From contig OY759271.1 of assembly GCA_963662155.1 (NCBI GenBank), positions 34,409,833-34,473,832 on the forward strand: DNA of 64,000 nt, given 5' to 3'. A program made the translations under genes and the position numbers. Below the pieces are notes generated by a model. The model had not been told where the DNA came from. It ran no database searches and saw only the letters and a program-made list of their open reading frames with translations. Below are positions 59,413-64,000 of the stretch, in pieces (position 1 is the first letter of the stretch; every line of letters starts with the position of its first letter). Source of the stretch: Lamellibrachia columna. Taxonomy: Eukaryota; Annelida; Polychaeta; Sabellida; Siboglinidae.

Positions 59413-59800
59413 TCAAGTGACCACCCACTGCCCGTTACTAAATCTAGTCACGGCTTGCATCATCAGGTATTGTCGTGTCAAGAATGTAAACAAATTACCC
59501 ACATCGAGACGAGTAAGGACGCTTGTCCTGTGTTGAATACATGTGTTTAAATAGTGAGGAGGTGGCTCGGTCGGGCGAACAAGCTGTTCTTCTGCAGATA
59601 TTTCATCTTCCCGCGTCTTTTTAACAAGCACGTTTTTATTAGATAACCGTCGTGACGTGAGAGTGGTCAGTGGATCAGTCTCCTTAGTGGTGTTTATTTG
59701 TGATCTGTTTCGCCGAACTACACAGCCATTGTCAAGCTGTACACTGTAGGACTGGGATGCACCACCATGGCGGACTACCTGGGCCAGCATCCAAATGTTT
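59413..59800 (-). pseudogene. Gypsy pol C-terminal remnant, second copy
   Basis: Minus strand: LAQVVRHGGASQSYSVQLDN followed by GCVVRRNRSQINTTKE, then a charged tail (VKKTREDEISAEEQLVRPTE) to a stop at 59413. It is longer and better preserved than the copy at 28649-28903 and lies in the same duplicated flank. It looks like the integrase C-terminal module and polyprotein end of a gypsy-type element; no LTR placed. Confidence 0.5.
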
Positions 59801-60690
59801 CTTTTCTAATACGAACCTGCTGCCCAGTAGTCAGCGCCACCACGAATTTGGTCATTTCCTAAGCGTAATGTGCGGAGCGCCTCTAGGGAACGATCCGGAA
59901 ACCAGATTACCTGGTTGGTTGTTTCCTGCTCACTATGTAGCGCCACTGTCATGATAACGGTGCTAATTTGGTTGGTTCTCGGTCCGCTGTGTGGCGACAC
60001 TGTTGTGCAGTGCGCCAAAATGGTTAATAAATTACCGAAAATTAATTGTTACTAATGTTAATTTCTTCTTCTCAGAAATGGATTTTGTGGTAAAATGAAA
60101 TAAACGTGACCTCTGAATTTAGCCTTGTTCCCATGGTAACCCAAACAGTGAGATGTATTACCACAAACCACACAATTGAGGGGGTGTGGCAGGTTAACCT
60201 TAAAAATAAGTGGGAGGTTGAATGTGAGATTTTGAGGTGTGAGTTGTGAACACAAATTATATAAATGGAATTGGCACATAGGAGGTTGATCCTGAAAAAT
60301 GGTGGTAAGTGGGAGGTTGACCTCTAAAAATAGGTGATAGGTGGGAGGCTGGCCTTGACATAATATATATTTGACTTTTGTTTGGGAGAAGAGGAGGGGG
60401 GGGGTTTGCCTCAAACGTTTTTGTCTCAAACCATTGGCACATTGGACGTTCATAAAATGGCTTTATTGTGTCAAGTTGTCAACGGATATGCGATGAACCA
60501 TTATTTGTCTATGTGTCTGACGGACGAAATTGTATACGAAGTTCCTTGAACTTCCTTATCCGTTTTATTTATATTTGATGTGAAAAGTTGCCGAGTTTAC
60601 GGCGTTAGCCACTTGTTGGTGATGTTCCAATTGTACACATAATATTGTCAGTTCTATGGCAAACTTCTAAGGAAATTAAAAAATGTTTAA
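59800..60690. other. Flank duplicated from 28.9-29.9 kb
   Basis: Blocks CAGTAGTCAGC...CACGAATT, GTGGGAGGTTGACCTCTAAA, TTTGACTTTTGTTTGGGA and GAAGTTCCTTGAACTTCC appear in the same order upstream of gene C. No gene. Confidence 0.7.
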
Positions 60691-62101
60691 AACACCACTC
60701 TCAACTGATTTGTTCTATCGCAAATCCTTTTCGTTTATGTCGAAATATGTAGTGTGTATATTTTAAGTACTATCTGCTGTCGGTATAATAAAAATACATA
60801 TTTTTGTTCGAATCGTCGAAAGAATTGACTTTAGTCGTTAGATGGTAAGGCTAAAAATAGTCAATATCCAAAATGGTAAACACTATGTGGGTCGATGCCG
60901 ATATTGGGCGTGCTTTCCAGTATCTCGCCGATCACGTGACCAAATGTGAAATCCGTGAGTTTTTAGCGTTTCCATTTTCATTTCAATTAATGTTTGAACA
61001 AACTATATGTAATTTAAAACGAAACAAAAATGCATGATTTTGCGCACCTAAAAGAAATAATAAAAACTAACCACGTGCGACTAAACTCAAGAATATCACG
61101 CCAGTGGTTTAGTGAGAATGTGTTCTAAAAGTTGGAGAATCCAGTCATTTCTCCGAATGACCGAGGGCTGACATGTCAACCAGCGCGACCGATAAGCGAA
61201 TGCGCAGTTCTATGAAATCGGGGTGACCTAGACTAAAGTGACGTATTAAGGGAGGCCGGCATACACAGAACCAGTGCAAAGTCTCGAACAAACATGTTAT
61301 TTTACCAGATAGAAGATTAATGTACTAAACAAATGCCAAAACATAGGTTAATATTGGACGCAAATAGCATGGCCATATTCTACTGGCAAAATAGAAATTG
61401 TATACGAATTTATTTTCATTTCGCGAGAGAATATAGCCAGAATACCGCACTCGTGACGTAGTGTTATTTAACAGTAAGGCGCGGTCGATGAAATTAAGAT
61501 GTTGTATGTTCGACAATGTTTCTTAGTAAACCACTGGCATGATATTCTTAATTGTAGTTGTATGTTTTATTAACTCTTATAGATGCATAGGCGGAAAACC
61601 ATACCTTTTGTTTCGCTTTAATAGTTTGTCTGATGATTTAAAAAAAACGACACACAAAAGCTGCACAAACGAGCTAGTATGTTGCAGTGGATATTAGGTA
61701 GGTTCGATTGTTCGCAAAATTAACTTGAAATGAAACTAGCGAAAAAAATTGAATTGAGGAGGAACATTTAACTAACTTAATTAGCATCATGAAGACTTCA
61801 TCGGTTCGTCCGACCCAGATGAATACAATTTCCTTAAGGGAAATGTCAGCGTATGCTTTCCCTTATTCTATTCGAATCTCATCTTGTAAATAGATGTTGA
61901 TATACACGGGTATGCGTAAACATAACATGAATAATAACAATTAGAGATAACAGCACTGGTAAACATGAACACAAGCCCGTCTGTCATTTCATACCAACAG
62001 ATTATGTCGTTGTTTCTTTGGAATATATTTGTAAAAATGTCGTCGTAGAACACTCTACCAATACTTGCATTCTATTGCTTTTCGAAGGATCTCGCATATC
62101 T
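60690..62101. other. Flank related to 13.8-14.2 kb (part inverted) and 22.2 kb
   Basis: 60688-60790 is the inverse of 13930-14027. 61430-61600 matches 14050-14220 in direct orientation. 61860-61930 (CATCTTGTAAATAGATGTTG) matches 22240-22285. No gene. Confidence 0.6.
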
Positions 62102-63758
62102 TGGGGAAACTGGGGCAAGTTGACAGCGCTAAGCATTGATTGTTTATTTATGTGGCTTTTATTAACATCAGCAATATGGTAACAATACAACCTAAACAGG
62201 ACACTTAAACACGTGTACCTTCTTTCAAGGCCACCTTTGCCAACTTTCGATCCACTGACAGCACTGGATACAGTCCTTGGTTGACGGATTTTTAATTCCA
62301 TATTATACAGTCCCTAGAGAGATGGTGACAGCAACAGTGAGATGGATGGGAGTGCCAGAAGCAGAAGCCAGAATGGTGGGAGCAATGTATGAGAGAACAA
62401 AAGGAAGAGTTGTTGTTGGATCTGGGTTGTCGGAAGAGTTTCCAGTTAATATCGGTTTGAGCCAAGGAAGTGCCCTTAGCCCTTTACTGTTTATCATGGT
62501 GATGGAAATAATCAGCAGAAAGATCAGCACGAAGGATATTCTCAGGAAGATGATGTACGCAGATGATCTGGCCATAATAGCAGAAAGCAAACAAGACCTA
62601 CAGGAAGTGTTGGAGGAATGGAAGGGGGTGTTCGAGAAGCACGGACTGAGAATGTGCCTAGAGAAGACAGAAGTGATGTGGGTTGGACACCAGAGAGAGG
62701 AGTTGAACATCAGGTTGGATGGTAAGGAGATCAAGCAGGTGGATGGCTTTGTGTACCTTGGAGGAATGGTTACGGAGGATGGGCATTCAGCGGCAGAAGT
62801 GCAACGTCGGACACAAGCGGGAGCGAATGCTTGGAGAAAGGTAGAGAGAGTCATGTTAGGCAGAACAATTTCAAAAAAGCTGAAAGGGAAAGTCATAAGA
62901 ACAAGTGTTAAACCAGCATGCCTGTATGGTCTGGAGACAGAGGCGTTGACAGAACAACCACAACAGAAGCTGCAAGTGTGTGAGAATAACTGAGTTCGGC
63001 GAATAACAAGAACAAAGAGGGTGGACAGAAGAAGGATGAACGACCCAAGGAAAGAGGTTGGGATGCAATGCAGCCTAACAGGAAGATTGGCGAGAAGCAG
63101 GATGAGATGGGCAGGCCACCTGCGTGAGGAGGGACATGAGAAGATCGGTGGAGGATGAAAGATGGAGAGAAGGAGCGGCCGATAGAAAACTATGGAAAGA
63201 AAGAACAGAAAGAGTGGCTCGACAATATTTTACCTGACCCTCACCCCTGTACAGCAGGGAACAAGGAGGAAGAGCACACTATACGACTAACATACCACAT
63301 CTTGTCTGTCGTTATCCGCTGGGATCTTCGGCGCTTAAGGGCAAGTTGTCCTAATAGATATACGCTCTTTTTTGTACTCTTTAGTTTTCATAGCTGTCGC
63401 TCCTCGTTCGTCAACTTGCCCCTTCAGGTCATTTGTCAGACTTTGACATTGTACTCAGCAATGCACAAACGAAATATGTTACACACAAGCACAAATAGTT
63501 GTTTGAAATTTCGCAGATAAACGTGTACTATCAGGCCGTATATGGTGTAATAAAATTATTTTGGTAATTTCAAGAGAAACCAACTTTTATTTTTACCGCT
63601 TGCAGTTTGCGTAAAGTTGCAAATGTTCCCGTGTTGATCACTCTGCATGTGTGTCTACTTCATTAGAAAATTGCGTGGTGCTGCCATATGTTCCTTGTTT
63701 TAACATTATTATGCAATTTGCAACTTGCCCCATTCGTAAGCTTGCCACATGTTCCCCA
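62102..63758. mobile_element. Non-autonomous TIR element, copy 2, split by a LINE
   Basis: The left end TGGGGAAACTGGGGCAAGTT and the right end GCCACATGTTCCCCA are inverted relatives, with subterminal CAACTTGCCCC. Without the LINE at 62309-63279 it is about 690 bp and matches 14224-15121. Confidence 0.7.
62309..63279 (+). mobile_element. 5'-truncated RTE-like LINE inserted in the TIR element
   Basis: The open frame runs from about 62316 to 62993: VGAMYERTKGRVVVGSGLSE, VNIGLSQGSALSPLLFIMVM, MMYADDLAIIAESK (catalytic YADD), GLRMCLEKTEVMWVG, VDGFVYLGGMVTEDG and CLYGLETEALTEQPQQKLQV. A stop stands where the family usually has Trp (CENN-stop-VRR). Then TRTKRVDRRRMNDPRKEVGM and RSRMRWAGHL follow. 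It lacks the 5' half, so it cannot move itself, but it is the least decayed LINE here. TATAC at 62304 and 63280 is a candidate target duplication. Confidence 0.85.
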
Positions 63759-63764
63759 GTATAT

Positions 63765-64000
63765 TTTCGATTCGAAGAAAACTAAGACGCAAACCATTCT
63801 GCATTACCATACCAGTGAAACACGATGATTCACATTGTCGGACATGTGTGATTAGAACCATATGGCTTGTTTACAATTTAAATGTAAATTCTGTCTCCGT
63901 CCTTCGCCGTCGGATAATGATATGGGTGTGCCTTTTCTGTTAACCTTCGCTACTTTAGGCAACATTCGTACTCGGGTACTTGCCATTTGATATGTGCCAC
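63765..64000 (+). repeat. Upstream repeat block, last copy, cut by the window end
   Basis: Starts ATTTTCGATTCGAAGAAAAC and contains GTGAAACACGATGATTCACA and ACTCGGGTACTTGCCAT, as in the blocks that precede A, B and C by 0.4-1.5 kb. It stops at the window edge. Confidence 0.8.

Overview
The window is a repeat-rich piece of a eukaryotic, invertebrate genome. The intergenic DNA is AT-rich, with long (TA)n, (CA)n and (GCGT)n microsatellites, decayed CR1/L2-like, Rex1-like and RTE-like LINEs, gypsy LTR retrotransposons and small TIR elements. The only spliced gene family I can recognise encodes secreted proteins ending in the cysteine-rich domain found in 'short-chain collagen C4-like' proteins. 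That domain is common in molluscs, cnidarians, sponges and lancelets. I lean to a marine mollusc or another lophotrochozoan; this is inference, and a lancelet is not excluded. There is no prokaryotic gene organisation.

Layout. 1-5.5 kb: a minus-strand LINE (ORF1 plus endonuclease) running off the left edge, then a decayed plus-strand CR1-like LINE. 5.5-10.4 kb: a 3'-terminal fragment of the C4-like gene and its downstream flank, duplicated again at 33.5-37.7 kb. 10.4-16.1 kb: LINE scraps and three TIR elements. 16.2-19.2 kb: C4-like gene A (3 exons). 20-22.2 kb: minisatellites, including two oppositely oriented arms of an AT-rich repeat. 24.0-25.6 kb: copy B, a pseudogene. 27-30.4 kb: microsatellites, a gypsy remnant and a SINE-like repeat. 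31.8-33.6 kb: C4-like gene C (intact reading frame). 37.7-48.9 kb: a gypsy graveyard of four elements on the minus strand, one carrying a 1.4-kb copy of neighbouring DNA flanked by an exact-length 160-bp duplication, and another with a 5-bp target duplication inside a LINE. 53.3-54.1 kb: nine tandem 63-bp units encoding a 21-residue repeat. 55.5-61 kb: LINE tail, TTAA-flanked MITE, gypsy remnant. 61-64 kb: the flank that precedes gene A is repeated here, so a further C4-like copy probably lies just beyond the right edge.

How it fits together. The biology is a locally amplified family of secreted, coiled-coil plus cysteine-rich-domain proteins. Copies share a conserved proximal promoter block, identical phase-1 intron positions and an AATAAA overlapping the stop codon. 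Two copies use a GC splice donor where the third has GT, and the GT copy is the broken one. Shared LINE insertions, shared 5' flanks and shared 3' flanks group the copies in three contradictory ways, which points to recombination or gene conversion within the cluster.
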